Both the position numbers and the translations under genes were made by a program. From assembly GCA_006503535.1 (NCBI GenBank), contig QYRS01000003.1, forward strand, positions 1,426,001 to 1,490,000: a DNA stretch of 64,000 nt, read 5' to 3'. Shown one piece after another: positions 11,845 to 24,000 of this stretch. The DNA is from Arthrinium phaeospermum. Lineage: Eukaryota > Ascomycota > Sordariomycetes > Amphisphaeriales > Apiosporaceae. The notes beneath the pieces were generated by a model. That model was not told the origin of the DNA. It searched no databases and was given only the letters and a program-made list of their open reading frames with translations. Numbering within the stretch: position 1 is the stretch's first letter; each line of letters opens with the position of its first letter.

Positions 11845-14388
11845 ATGCCTCAGGAATTTATGGATCAGACCAGCGAGGGTTACGATGATGTTCGCCCAGT
11901 CTTTTACATTGGCCAACATGACTCCGCCCGAAGCGAGCCTCCTACCGATCTGCAATATGGGCAGATTCTGAATGCGGGTGTAAGTGACCCCGAACCCAAC
12001 GATCTAGGTCCCACTATTGACTCCCTACATACAGTTTGGCTTCACCACGACGCCGGTCACCAACCATCACTTCCACCAGCGGATCAAGGACTTGGTTGCC
12101 ACCAGTGTTGCAGAATGGGAGAAATCGGAGCTTCCCAGCTGCCACCCTGATCCCATTGTACCCCCTTTGACTATTGAGGACACGGCCCTCTTCCCTGACA
12201 CATACACGAGTGGTCTCGTCGCCTACTCGAGTCCCTGGATTGATCTGTGTTCCTCAAATCCGGTTATTTCAAGTATCTCGAGACAGGTTCTCAACCTCGA
12301 GGTCAACTATGCCAACTTCTGTGGCATCCGAAGCCTCATCGTCCCCGGCCCGCGAAATGACGCCCTCAAGGCTGGAAGTGGTCAAGGGGTTGCCCAGTTT
12401 GGCCGCGCCATCCAAGAAGCTCTTGTAATCGGGACTCGCTTGAACTTCATCATCCACCTGCCCATGTACCGCGAACCCGGACTTGAGGAAACCATTGAGA
12501 ACCTATCCGCCGCGCTGCCCAACAAGGAACAGCCCGAAAGCGAAGAACCAGAGGAAATCGACATCTTCAGTACTTGGGACTCGTGGAATGTCATACGAAC
12601 AGCTTGCACGTATGATGGTAGACTTTTCGTCGGTAAGTTTTTCACAATATGATCTGCTCAGGAGTGGATGGGCTCCATTTCGGCTGCAGTGCATAGGCAC
12701 GCTGCTAACACTCACGCAGCTGTACGAGTACCGCGGGTTTTGCCTGAGAAGCAGGTCCAGACCAGATGGTTCTCTGAACCACTGCAGTATCTCACTTTCG
12801 GCCCTTCTTCCTTCCAACCCAACAAGAGTGGAAACCCGTCTTTGAGCAAGCACCACCAGGAAATGATCGGTTCATACATGAAGTTGAAGCATGCGCCGTA
12901 TTTCCTGCTTTGCGATGTTGGCCCGGAGCTCAAGGATAGCTCAGAGGCGCTGCAAGATCCCGCAGCATCAACCGAGGAGGCTTGGCCTTCACTTTCGGAC
13001 GCCTCGCAGCAACCTACAAGGACAGCACCAAAGTACTTCAAGGCTAACCCCTACGCATCCTATATGCGCTATGTCGAGAGCCAACAGGAGCCTTTTTCGG
13101 CTCTGGAACGGTCCACCTTGTCGAGCTTCCAGGACTGGCTGCAGTCACCGCTCCAACCTCTTTCCGACAACCTCGAGTCGGTGACGTATGAGGTCTTCGA
13201 AGGCGACCCAGTCAAATACAACCAGTATGAAGCAGCCGTCGCAGAGGCTCTGAAAGACTGGGCTGAGCAAAGCAAGCCTACCTCGTCGTCCACAGGGGAG
13301 GTCGTCATCGCAGTCGCGGGATCCGGTCGTGGGCCCCTCGTCACCCGTGCCCTGAGGGCCAGTGAGACGACCGGGGTGCCGGTCCAGGTCTGGGCCGTTG
13401 AGAAGAACCCGAACGCCTACGTGTACCTGCTGCGCCAGAACCAGCGCGAGTGGGGCGGGCGGGTGACGGTCGTCAAGACCGACATGCGCGCCTGGAAGGG
13501 TCCTCTCGTGTCGGGCACCGCCGACGAGAACCCCGTCTATGGCAAGGTTGACATCCTGATCTCCGAACTCCTGGGCTCCTTCGGCGACAATGAGCTCTCG
13601 CCCGAGTGTCTCGACGGCATCCAGCACGTCCTGTCCAAGCCGCACGGCATCTCGATCCCCAAGTCGTACACGGCGCACATGTCGCCCATCTCCACACCCC
13701 GTATCCATGCCGATATCGCCCAGCGGCTGCCGATGGACCCGCACGGCTTCGAGACGCCCTGGGTGGTGCGTCTCTTCCAGCTCGACTTCGTCGCGGAGAA
13801 GGTGCCCGGCCACGCGCGGTTCCAGCAGGCGTGGGAGTTTGTGCACCCGCTTCCCGACGCCACGATGGCCATGGTCGACGCACGACGATCCGGAGGTGTC
13901 GTCGGAGGCGGCGGTGGATCCATGGCCGGCGGTGTCGGTGCCAACGACCACAACTCGCGCCACTGCCACCTGACCTTTGTCTGCCGGTCCCGCGGCGTGA
14001 TCCACGGCCTGGCTGGCTACTTCGAGTCGGTGCTCTACGCGCCTGCGGCGGCGGACAAGACCCCGGTCGAGCTGAGCACGCTGCCGAACAACATTGACCG
14101 CAAGAGCAAGGACATGATCTCGTGGTTCCCGATCTTCTTCCCCCTCAAGGTAAGCTTCCAGGGTTTCTGTAACATGCAAATCACCGGGAAACTAACGCGT
14201 AGATGCAGCAACCGCTTTACTTCCCTCCTGATACGGAGCTTGAGGTCAGCATGTGGCGACAGACAGACGACAAGCAGGTTTGGTACGAGTGGATGGTGGA
14301 AGCGTTCGCCTGGGTTGGCCCAACGTCAAGGATCAAAGTCGGAGGCTCTGAGATGTGCAGTAGCCGAAAGATCGCCTGCTTGATGTAA
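11845..14388 (+). CDS. skb1: Type II protein arginine methyltransferase PRMT5/Skb1
   Basis: Four exons (11845-11979, 12035-12632, 12720-14149, 14209-14388) give 780 aa. The N-terminal half matches the PRMT5 TIM-barrel region (FGFTTTPVTN, then FSTWDSWN and PRVLPEKQ). The C-terminal half has the SAM-binding motif AGSGRGPL at about 444-451. It also has the double-E loop, SELLGSFGDNE, with the catalytic glutamates at about 527 and 536. The beta-barrel dimerisation domain ends in WRQTDDKQVWYEW. The enzyme makes symmetric dimethylarginine on histones and Sm proteins, and in yeasts Skb1/Hsl7 also acts in morphology and cell-cycle control. A low-complexity Gly-rich insert lies at about 645-660. At the last intron GCAG before CAACCG is preferred over an acceptor six bases upstream, because it gives the family FPLK-x-PL spacing. 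Confidence 0.93.
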
Positions 14389-14905
14389 GGGACAATAAGA
14401 TCCACCGGTACTACTACTTCCTAGCACGTCAGGATGGTAAGGGGGATTGAGGATGGAAATTGGGTATGAGCTTGATTTGGATCCTGGGTATGAGACATGC
14501 TATAAAACCACGCAATCACCATTTTCCGTTTCGTCTTGTGAGGAGTACACGCCCAGCCAAAACGCCAATGCTTGCTTATGTAGTGCATGGGCTGTCATGT
14601 CCTGGGAAGGACCCAAGTCTGGTTTGATCATTCGCACATAGCATAGCTGATGGCGGTGGGAGAACCCGTATTGCCAAGTCCCGAGGTATTCTCCATCAAC
14701 AGCAGTCGTGACACGGTTCTCCCCGTCCTTTCCTTCATTGACGCGTTTAAGCTTGCCAGCCAGTAGTCCATACCATCAAGTAGGGAGGGTATCGTGGCAT
14801 TGCTGTCCTTCTTCGCCATCATGGTGAAGCCAGTCTCCCCCTCCTCGAATGTTAGCCTTTGCTTTGGTTGTCGACCAGCGCGTGTCTTTTTTCCCCTGAT
14901 CCCGA
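14389..14905. other. Convergent 3' region of PRMT5 and SmF
   Basis: These 517 bp hold the 3' untranslated regions of two converging genes. I see no additional feature. Confidence 0.5.
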
Positions 14906-15403
14906 TCAACCGTCCATCTTCACGTCGTTGCCGCCTTCCCCTTGGCCGGCGCCCTTGATCCACAGAACGTTGTTGCACCGGATGAGGATCTGGCCGAGGT
15001 CGCTGGTGAACTTCTGGTCGATGAACTCTTGCGCGCCCGTCAGTTGGATGTTCATGTAGCTGTCGATGCTGACCAGGCGGCCCTTGTACTCGGTCTCGCC
15101 CCACTTGAGTCGCACGACGATGTCCTTGTTAACACTATGAGGTAGCAGTATGGTTAGTCTTCAATTCCAAATGTTGTACACGTCTTCTTCTTCTGGTCGC
15201 CCTATCTTCCTGCGTCTCGGTCGCGAGGCGCCTTGCCGGGAGGAGTGCTGGGCGAACGCAGAAAGTAGGACCGAGGCGGTAAAAAAATAACGTACAGGTC
15301 TTGCAGCATCGGCCGCGGGTTGATGGGCATGAACTATGCGAATGAATTAGCTTATAGTGTTCTATCAGAGGCTCCAAGTGGCATTGCCATCACTCACACT
15401 CAT
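14906..15403 (-). CDS. SMX3: Small nuclear ribonucleoprotein SmF
   Basis: Three exons (15403-15398, 15333-15296, 15134-14906) give 90 aa. The protein opens [15 protein letters not shown] and continues with the Sm1 motif ([12 protein letters not shown], then SIDSYMN). The Sm2 motif follows as [13 protein letters not shown]. This is the complete Sm fold that assembles into the heptameric ring on U1, U2, U4 and U5 snRNAs. The first coding exon is only six bases (Met-Ser). A Gly/Asp-rich tail follows the fold. It converges on PRMT5, an enzyme family that methylates other Sm proteins (B, D1, D3), not SmF itself. The adjacency may be coincidental. Confidence 0.93.
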
Positions 15404-15727
15404 ATTGGGCGATTTGTTGGGCGAGAATTGGGAGATCTCGTCGTTTCGTTGTTCACTATCGCGCGCGCCTGATTTGGATGGAGCTTGACACTTCTTAGGG
15501 ACTTTTCGAGCTTTGGGATGGAGCGTGGGGCTAAATAATGATGACTAAGGCTGGCGTCTATGTCAGGTCCCACACAAAAAGATGCATGCATTACTGTATG
15601 CACGGTTGGGGCGGTGCATAACTCTGCAGAAAGAAGAGAGGCACCACGGGGAGGGGGTTTAATCATGATGCAAGGCTCGTTTTCATTGTTGCGATCTCGG
15701 TTTCTCTTTCTGTAGGTTTGGCCCTGC
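15404..15727. other. Promoter region of SmF and 3' region of the DUF866 gene
   Basis: A short gap between two tandem minus-strand genes. I see no separate feature. Confidence 0.5.
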
Positions 15728-16459
15728 TCAAGCCCTCCGGATCTCCCACTTCAGATCCTTGATACTGACTTCGTCGTTGGCCTTCTCGTCGTAGTCGAAC
15801 CATTCTCCGTCGTCCAGTTCCACCTCCTCAAACTTTGTGCCGGAATCGAGGCCGTCTGCCAGCCAAGGTCCCTATACTCGCCTCGTCAGTGACACGATGA
15901 AGAGATGTAACCAAATAATTAAGGTGTAATCTCACCTCGGCATGGAACTCGGTGAACTCTAGGCCGCGGCAGTCGAATTCGAGGATCGACTGTCGCTTGG
16001 CCGGCTCTCCCTGCTCGTAAGCCTTGGGCGGTGCCAGGATGGAAGCAGAGGACTCTCGCTGTATAGGTCATGGTCAGATGTTATAAAATCATGTAGGTTT
16101 GCGAAGTGCGTGAGACGGACCTTGCAGTTCTTGCACTTCCATACAAAGTTGGCCTCTCCTCTACTGCCGCTCATCTCGTTGTTGTCCTAAGCATTTACGA
16201 TGAGCATCAATTCAACCGTTTCCTCCTCTAGTGGTAAGAGCATGTTGACGTACGAATCGGCTCACGCCCACGTTATTGGGATGCGTCTCTCGGCATGACG
16301 TGCACTGGACCGTGAAGGTATACCAGAACGGGCTGTCCTCGGTGTCCTTGGGCCGGAGGTTGGTCACGCTGCGGGCTGTAAGCACATGGTCTCGATTTAT
16401 ACATAGAATAGATCCGCGACGTACCCGTTGAGCTCGGCAGTCAATGCAAGAGTAAACAT
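15728..16459 (-). CDS. DUF866 (UPF0587) CXXC zinc-binding protein
   Basis: Five exons (16459-16425, 16368-16254, 16186-16121, 16058-15936, 15871-15728) give 160 aa, the standard family length. It begins MFTLALTAELNGVTNL, then CTSCRETH and CKNCKRES, the two CXXC pairs that bind one zinc ion. SILEFDCRGLEF and a C-terminal WFDYDEKANDEV block complete the family pattern. The family is eukaryote-wide and cytosolic, and its biochemical role is not firmly established. All introns are short and all junctions restore family-like sequence. It shares a 491-bp divergent promoter region with the PPR-like gene. Confidence 0.9.
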
Positions 16460-16950
16460 CGTGAATGTTAGTCTAGTTATTTGGTAACCAAGTGTGCGGA
16501 GGTAGAGATGCTGGAGAAATTGTACGATGAAGCATTAGCTATGAGATAGCCCCGTAGAAACCGGCTTTAACATTAATTGATTAACATGTACAGAGATGTA
16601 TGTACCTACCTTCTAGGTAGATCCCCAATTCACAAACCTGATTGTCAAATGACACTCAGCCGAAATCAATGTATCTTCCTGCCTTGATTAACAGTGGCTG
16701 TTTCTCTCATACCTATTAAACATCATGGTATGGGTGTTTTATCTGCTTAGGTGTTGAATATTGATGTTCACTTGACGTATCCACTAGGATCTCTAGTGAC
16801 CCTGCCCAGCGTGCACTGACCTCCCTACACCCGCTTGCCGCTCAGCTTAGCCAAGCCAATTGACGAGCCGAGTTCACAACTTACGAGGGACTTATCGATG
16901 ATTTCAATACCCCTCGACGGAGTCTGTTGTCGCCCGTTGACCATGCCTTG
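16460..16950. promoter_or_regulatory. Divergent promoter region, DUF866 gene and PPR-like gene
   Basis: These 491 bp lie between the ATGs of two divergent genes and must carry both promoters. The left half is AT-rich. No specific operator-like site was recognised. Confidence 0.4.
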
Positions 16951-19587
16951 ATGATGCACGCCATATGGTCTCGAGCAGCCCAAGCCCAGTCATTCTGTCG
17001 CTGTAGAGGCTGCCTTCACTCTGCCACCACCATAACCCGACGAGCTACGACTGCTGCATCCCGACGAAGAGTGACAGCCGCCGACATCTTTACAGCATGC
17101 TACACGACGATACTAGGCACGGCCGCCGTGGTCGACGCCCACAGGAAGGAGGCCAGGAAGAATGAGCTCGACGAGAAGCTGGATCGGGCTCGGGCTGCTT
17201 TAAGTAGCCTTGCTTTCCAAGACGCCCCGAACCAGAACGAAGCGTCTGCTTGCGAATCCTCAAGTGGCCCCCCGAGTTCCGCCGAGACACCAATTGGGAC
17301 ATCACAGTTCGAGGCCGGCATCCCAGCGACAAGCACGGCGTCGCTCCTTAAAGAATTGGGCGACTTGGCCGCTGGCACGTATCGAAGTACCACACACTCA
17401 TGGCGCCAACGCCAAGTCGATTGGGCTGCAGTTGAAGCAGCTATCTCAGCGGAAGAGCAAGACTCAGGCATTCATCTTCGGCATCCACATACGGAAGTGC
17501 AAATGGCAAGGACTACGCAAACGATAGAGACATTAGTCGGGCAATTACTATGGCAATGCCGGGAATCTATGGACCAGAAGCCCCATAGCACACAGTTGGC
17601 CGAGAACCAGAAGCAGGAAAGCATACTTGACGAGGTAGAAAAGCTCCGGACTGGCCCTCATTATCCAAGTTACGAGAACCCTTTTGCCGACGCGGGAGGG
17701 GCTGCTGAGGCGCGAGCTCTCCTGAGCGATTCCTTCCGACGCATCTTCGATAAAACCGCCGACGTTAATGAAGCTGTGGGAAAGATATGCCACAACTTGC
17801 TGCTGTCGAGGACGCCACCCAACATCCACAATTACAATGCATTGATTGCTGGCTTCAACCGCATTCAGCGTCCAGACCTAGCGCAGTCTGTGGTCGACTC
17901 TTATATGGCCGATACCAGATGGCCCGCAACTCAGCAGACAATGGTATGCTTACTCAACCATGCAGTGGCTGCCAACGACATCGAGCAGTTCCGGAATGTT
18001 GTGCGTCGAATGCGAGGTGTGGCCGAAGATGGTCTGCACTTCCGAATTGTGAGCAAAAGCGCCATCTTCAACTCGCATGGCCTCTTGTGGGCCGAGGTCC
18101 ACTGTGCATCCCGCAAGCATGCCTGGGTTGAGCGAGCCAAACGCGGCAACGATGTTTTCAACTCTCTGATCCAGGGATGGCTTCATTTCGGCAAAGTTGG
18201 CACCGCCAGCATGTCCTTCGTGGCATGCCTCCGCGAGGGCCGTTTTGTGTCCGTCGATACGATCCAAGATCTCCTTTCTCAAACTCTTTCTTCTTTGGAC
18301 CAACAAAGTGCGCGAAAACTACTCAAAGGGCTTGCCAGGAATTTTGAAAACTTCGCGGATATGATGAATATCATCTATAACAGCTCACCAGCACAGGTGG
18401 TTCGTTCAATAGCTGAGATGTTCTACTCCTTATTCGATCTTTCCGGCTTGCAATATGCCCCTATCGCTGGCGGTGTAAGAAAATCGATCAGGATACTGTT
18501 ACGCAAACTAAGGTCACTCCACATCGTCACGCAAGCCAATATTGAGCTTGATGAAATAGAGGAAGCCTTCTGTGAAACCAACAAGCCGTTCGGCACATGC
18601 AAACCGTACAGCAAGCGGGTATCTGATGCGCTGGCGGCTCTTATTGAGAAGCCGCACATTGGTCAAACAGATGCCATGCCGGCTATTTATGCGGAGCCGC
18701 ATAACAGTCAAATAGATGACATGCCGGCGAAAAATATCAGTGGCATTGGTGCCTTAGCTGCACTACTACAGCAATGCGATTCATTAGAAAAGAGGACATT
18801 GAGGATCGAGGCCCATGTCAAGGCTTCCGTCATACATGCTCACACCGGGTTTGATTGTGATCCCCAGTCTCGCCTGCCGCCAATTGACCTGCAAAACCGC
18901 GAGTGGCTCAATCAATACCCGGCTGTCTTTCACGCCCTCCGGGGCATAGATCTGAAAAGGCTATCACCCAAAAAGCTGCGACGTCAGCTACTGCTTGGTT
19001 TGCCAGACCAGAGGCTGGCCAAGCAATTCGAAGTCTTTGCATGGTGGAAGAACGTGGGGTATGGCGTACTCATGAGCTTGTACCAAGACGGCCCAAATGC
19101 ATCAGTACGCGTAGGGGCCTACGAGGAAGAAGCATCAGCAACTGTCGCCCGAATCGGGCGACAACTTGAGAATAACGAGGACGCAACAAGAGTCATTTTG
19201 TTTTCTTACTTGAAAAAACAAGCCCAGTTCGAGTTTAGGGAAGCATACCCCAATTGGTATAAGATGCCTCTTACCGAACTCTACGAACATCATATCCGGA
19301 GGCTGAAGGAGTTGAAGACCCCTTCATTGGACAAACATTCCATTGCCGAAGTGGAGGAAGATGAAGCCGCCACCATGACCAAAGTGGCTGGCTCCCCAGA
19401 GGCGGCACTGGTTCTCGCACCGGGAATCCAGCAGCGCCAATTGGCCGCATCAGGGGAGCTGGCCGTGCATAAGCCTGCACGGCTGTCTCTGAACGATGCG
19501 AGACCCGCGCCTATTATGACCTGTCCTGAGCGGCAGGTGCAGTCATGCCAGCAGTCGCATTTTTACGAAGCAGCCGCCATGGCTTGA
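16951..19587 (+). CDS. Pentatricopeptide-repeat-like mitochondrial protein
   Basis: A single uninterrupted exon encodes 878 aa from the ATG at 16951. The frame is open a little further upstream, but only non-ATG codons are available there. The N-terminus is rich in Arg, Ala, Ser and Thr with almost no acidic residues, as expected of a mitochondrial presequence. A basic/acidic heptad-like stretch follows at about 65-90. PPR-like helical repeats are visible at about 291-360 (NYNALIAGF, then LLNHAVAANDIEQF) and again near 395-430 (VFNSLIQGW). Such fungal proteins usually bind organellar transcripts to stabilise, process or translate them, and no specific target can be named. The middle carries a short in-frame duplication (annotated separately). 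Confidence 0.75.
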   Translation: MMHAIWSRAAQAQSFCRCRGCLHSATTITRRATTAASRRRVTAADIFTACYTTILGTAAVVDAHRKEARKNELDEKLDRARAALSSLAFQDAPNQNEASACESSSGPPSSAETPIGTSQFEAGIPATSTASLLKELGDLAAGTYRSTTHSWRQRQVDWAAVEAAISAEEQDSGIHLRHPHTEVQMARTTQTIETLVGQLLWQCRESMDQKPHSTQLAENQKQESILDEVEKLRTGPHYPSYENPFADAGGAAEARALLSDSFRRIFDKTADVNEAVGKICHNLLLSRTPPNIHNYNALIAGFNRIQRPDLAQSVVDSYMADTRWPATQQTMVCLLNHAVAANDIEQFRNVVRRMRGVAEDGLHFRIVSKSAIFNSHGLLWAEVHCASRKHAWVERAKRGNDVFNSLIQGWLHFGKVGTASMSFVACLREGRFVSVDTIQDLLSQTLSSLDQQSARKLLKGLARNFENFADMMNIIYNSSPAQVVRSIAEMFYSLFDLSGLQYAPIAGGVRKSIRILLRKLRSLHIVTQANIELDEIEEAFCETNKPFGTCKPYSKRVSDALAALIEKPHIGQTDAMPAIYAEPHNSQIDDMPAKNISGIGALAALLQQCDSLEKRTLRIEAHVKASVIHAHTGFDCDPQSRLPPIDLQNREWLNQYPAVFHALRGIDLKRLSPKKLRRQLLLGLPDQRLAKQFEVFAWWKNVGYGVLMSLYQDGPNASVRVGAYEEEASATVARIGRQLENNEDATRVILFSYLKKQAQFEFREAYPNWYKMPLTELYEHHIRRLKELKTPSLDKHSIAEVEEDEAATMTKVAGSPEAALVLAPGIQQRQLAASGELAVHKPARLSLNDARPAPIMTCPERQVQSCQQSHFYEAAAMA
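18652..18729 (+). repeat. In-frame 45-base tandem duplication inside the PPR-like gene
   Basis: The 33-base unit at 18652-18684 recurs at 18697-18729 with a 12-base linker, differing at seven of 33 positions. In protein the copies read PHIGQTDAMPA and PHNSQIDDMPA, starting at residue 568. The spacing keeps the frame, so the duplication is tolerated in what is probably a linker. Confidence 0.7.
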
Positions 19588-21083
19588 TCTTACATTTTAT
19601 TATTGGTCTTATACATAGTTCTAAAGCACGGGCAACCACAGCTGTAAATACCTCAATAGATGATGTATATTTGTGTCAGCGTCCGTATCAACCCCCGCCG
19701 TATATTCCGCCGCCAGTTGTTCTACGGACAGTCAGTCATCCCACTCTCACTCCTTGGGATAAAATGCGAACGCCTAACACTCGGGCAGGAGTCAAATTGC
19801 CGGTAAGCTATAGACCCCTTTTCAGTCTTTAGAGACTAAACACATGACACATTTAATAATGTTATATAGAATCAAACAGAATGGACTGTGTGCATGTTAT
19901 CCCAAGGGGCGCAAGCCGGTAGTCGGGGCCTGACTGCGCTAGATCACGTGAAGGAATCGATGTTGGGGCTTACGCTAACATCCAATTCTCATTTCTTACG
20001 TGAATAGTGCCAACTAGAACAAAGCTGGGGTATGTCTTGGCAAAAGCGGAATGAAGCACGGGGTGGCGGGCGGCTACCGCGTGACCCTACCTACCTGCTC
20101 CCAGATGAAATGAGATCCGACCGTTAAGTCTGGCTTCGAGAGTCGGTGAGACACTAGACACATGATGAGGTACGTACGATGGCGAGTCTGACGAAACATT
20201 TGGGTGGGTTGAAGGTGGAACGGAAACGGACAAAACGGACAAAATTGGAGTTTAAAAGGAAATTTTCGATAGATCTTGTGCCTGGCGCTTGACATGCTGC
20301 CGGGGCAGTTACAAATCGCCCAAACGGGGAAAAGAGAAGATTCTTCGCAACTTAGTCGCGGATTTCGTCATCGGCCTGCATGACTCCTGTTGGCAGGCGG
20401 AAAGAAGGTCATCAAGCACCTTTGGGAATGCCTAGACTTGGCGGCGAGACAAGCAAGAGGACCCCCCCCCCCCGAAATAGATTTACGGGGCAGCCGGGTG
20501 ATGTACCGATAGGAGGGGTGCCACAAGCAATCCAATTACCAACTCGCATTGGCTCACGCTGTGAACCCTGAATCCGTACTGGCCGAATCCAGCTCTCACG
20601 CGTGTACTTTATTGAGCCTCCCACCTTCAGGGCCACCAACCATTAACGAGCTCCTGCCAAGGTTCTGTTCACCTTACTTACACGTACATGCCCATTGGAA
20701 TTCCACCACTCGGCTACCAACTCGGCCTCTGACTTTCGTTCTTTCCCACTGCCCCCGGGTCCCCAATGGCGATAGAGTCGCTGTCTATTCCTAACACCAC
20801 CTCTTTTCCCGCCGGACTCTCATAACATCGTCCCCTGGCCGTGGAGCCAACACACCTATGTAAGTAAAAGAGGAGAAGAAGAAGAAGAGCCAGATGCTTT
20901 ACAGCTTGCAATTCTCAGTCCTGGCTAACTGGTGCTAGAACCATAGCATTTCACCTAGAGATACAGAGCTGTATCATCAATAACATCGTTACCGCGATTC
21001 GCATTCGCCGCAACAGCATCTGCCCGAGCACCCGTTGATCATTGATACTCGGCCGCGGTCGGACCCTTGCTCAACCATACGAC
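19588..21083. other. Intergenic between the PPR-like gene and the GDE1-type gene
   Basis: This 1.5-kb spacer contains the GDE1-type promoter. It holds a CACGTG E-box at 19945, a run of 12 C at 20462-20473 and pyrimidine-rich patches, but no gene I can support. Confidence 0.5.
19945..19950. promoter_or_regulatory. CACGTG E-box, possible phosphate-response site
   Basis: A palindromic CACGTG lies about 1.1 kb upstream of the SPX-GDPD gene. Pho4 in yeast and NUC-1 in Neurospora bind this core to induce phosphate-acquisition genes, and a glycerophosphodiesterase is a sensible target. A single hexamer at this distance is weak evidence, and other bHLH factors use the same core. Confidence 0.25.
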
Positions 21084-24000
21084 ATGAAGTTTGGCCGAAA
21101 TCTTCCGAGGAACCAAGTCCCCGAGTGGGCGGCTTCCTACATCAACTACAAGGGCCTGAAGAAGCTGATCAAGGCGGCTGCTGCCACGGCGACGGCGGGG
21201 GAAAACGCAGATCTAGCAGGTGGGCAATAACCCTCCTCGGGCGTTTACCGAGGTCGTCCGCTTGGTCAACCTAACCCTTCCCCACAGAGTTCTTCTTCGC
21301 GCTGGACCGCAACCTCGAGGATGTCGACGAGTTCTACAACAAGAAGTTTGCCGAAGCGCACCGCCGCGTAAAGCTTCTCCAAGACCGATACGGCAGAAGC
21401 CCCGAAGTCATATCCGACTTGGACGATGACGAGGTCGAAGAGCTGATGGGCGCCCTTCTCGAGCTGCGAAATCAGCTGAGAAACCTCCAGTTCTTCGGCG
21501 ACATCAACCGCCGGGGCTTCGTCAAGATTACGAAAAAGCTGGACAAGAAGATCCCCGCCAACACGACCACCCAGCACCGCTATATCACCACCAAGGTAGA
21601 CCCCAAACCGTTTGCCAAGGACCACACTGCCGTCAGGCTCGTCAACGAAATCAACAAGTGGCTGTCCGTCTTGGGCGACTCGCAAAATCTGGACGACAAC
21701 GCATCAGACAGATCCGCGCGCTCTGCGCGATCCCTTGGCCGAGCATCTGTCAAGGCCAGGTTGGACATCCCCCAGGCTACACTTGAGATGGTCGATCAAG
21801 CTATAAGATCGGACGATGTTGCCGGCTTGCAAAAATGTTTGACCGACGCAAACCTAGTCAGCCTGGATCCCGCCCCTCAGGCAATGCTGCTCAATAACCT
21901 GCAGCGTTCCATCTCCTCCCGCTCAAAGGCGTGCATTGCTTACTTACTACAACAAGTCAAGTTCCTGGAGGAAGTCGATGATTTGAACGACCGTAATTGC
22001 ATCCACCGCCTTGTCATCCAGATTGGCCGAAGTAAGTCGGCAGATGCTGGCGATACCGACTCCAATACCGTCTCTTTCCCTGTGGGCTCTCACTTCAACA
22101 GTCATTACGCAACTCCTGCCGGTCGCCCAGAAAATGGAGTCAAGGAAAATCTACTAGGCAAGGACGATGAAGCTGTGCAGATTCTCATGTATGTCCTCGA
22201 CTGCTTGCAGCCTGAGCAGCGACAAGCTCTTGCGAAAAGAGACTCCTTGGGCCGCTTGCCACTGCATTACGCGGCGCAATTCGGGTTCGTCGTACTCTGT
22301 CAAATAATCATGTCCAAGATGCAGGAATGGGGCCAGTTTGAAGTCGAGAGTGGTATTGACGCCCCTGAATGGCAAGATAAGGAGGGCAATGCGCCACTTC
22401 ATCTTGCTGTGATTGGTGGCCATCCTCTTACAACCAAGGCCCTGCTCGAAGGGGAAAACTGGCGTGGAGGTAGCTCGACGGTCGCGCACTCTCGTGGCGA
22501 TGTTTCCAAGTCGAGTGTTGTCCTCGCCATAGCGGTGAAATCCAACTTCACGAACATCGTAAAGATGCTTGTCGAAGCCGGAGTAGACATCAACTGGCAG
22601 GATGAGACGGGAGAAACTGCCATGCACATCGCTGCTAGGTTCGGCCATGTTGACATCGTCCAAATCCTCCTAGACGGTACGGATGGGCAAAGAGTTAATC
22701 TGGAACTCGCCGAGAAGTCTTTCGCCTGGACGCCCCTGCATATTGCGGCTGTTGACGGGCATCTACCTGTGGCTCAGCTTTTGGTGGAAGCCGGAGCTGA
22801 AGTCAACAAAATGGACTCTTTTGGCTGGACGGCCAAGGAACACGCTGCCCTCCGTGGCCATATGCCAATTGCTGATCTGCTCTTGGAGAACATGGACCCT
22901 GAGACGTTGGGAAGCGCACCTGATGATCCGGAGCCTCCTTCCAAGAATGGCACTTCACCCCCAGAAACGTCATCGCTGGATGATCGACGCTCGAATGGCA
23001 GCACACGCACCGCAGAGCCTGTCAAGTCATTCGGTCATCGTTACCTGAAAGACTCCAGTTTGGTTCTGGTCAGTCTGGGGTCCATGGACATACGCAAGAG
23101 CACAGAAGGTGTCAAGCTGGATCGTGTGCCCTTGGCAGAGGCTCATAATAACCAATTGGACACTGCCCTCTCGGTTGTGATTTCGGCCCAGGGCGCCACT
23201 GGTGAGCCTACAATCATTGATCTTCCGGTCCACGACAATATCTCAACGGAGCCTATTCTGTTCCATACGCAGAGCATTTCCAAGGTCAAGCTCATGTTCG
23301 ACATCGTGCCCACATACTCTGGAAACGAGAAGCACAAGGTTGGACGAGGAGTCGCTCTGCTCTCTTCTGTACGTCCCACCCTGGGCAGTAACCGCATGAG
23401 TCTCCAAGGCGACGTTTGCGTACCAATCATGGCGGCAAACCTAGAGGTTATTGGAACCGTCAACTTCAACTTCTTAGTCATCACCCCCTTCTCGCATCCT
23501 AACATGGAAGTCAACTCCCAGCAAACATACTGGAAGAAGATGTCATCGACTATGGTTTTCGGCCACCGAGGCCTTGGTAAGAACGTCGCCACCAACAAAT
23601 CATTGCAGCTCGGAGAAAACACGATCCCCTCCTTCATCGCGGCAGCCAATCTTGGAGCCAACTACGTCGAGTTCGATGTACAGCTCACTAAAGATCACGT
23701 GCCAGTCATTTACCACGACTTCTTGGTCAGCGAGACTGGCATAGATGCGCCTGTGCACACCTTGACGCTGGAGCAATTCTTGCATATCAACCCCGAAGCC
23801 AAACCGCGCGGTAACGGGCAAGAGGCGGCCAAGAAGACCACGGTCGGAAGGAACATCCGCAGCAATTCGCCTGGGCCACGCCAACGATCTCTCTCCATGG
23901 GCTTTGCTGGTGAGGGTAATGGGGAGCTTGATGAACGCATGAAGCATACTCGGGACTTCAAGGAGAAAGGTTACAAGGGCAATTCGCGAGGAAACTTCAT

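Noticed and set aside
13145..14179. 344-codon minus-strand frame opposite PRMT5
   Set aside because: It is the antisense shadow of a GC-rich, clearly identified PRMT5 exon.
16927..16950. Eight-codon N-terminal extension of the PPR-like protein
   Set aside because: It begins with TTG; the first ATG in frame is at 16951 and gives a better mitochondrial presequence.
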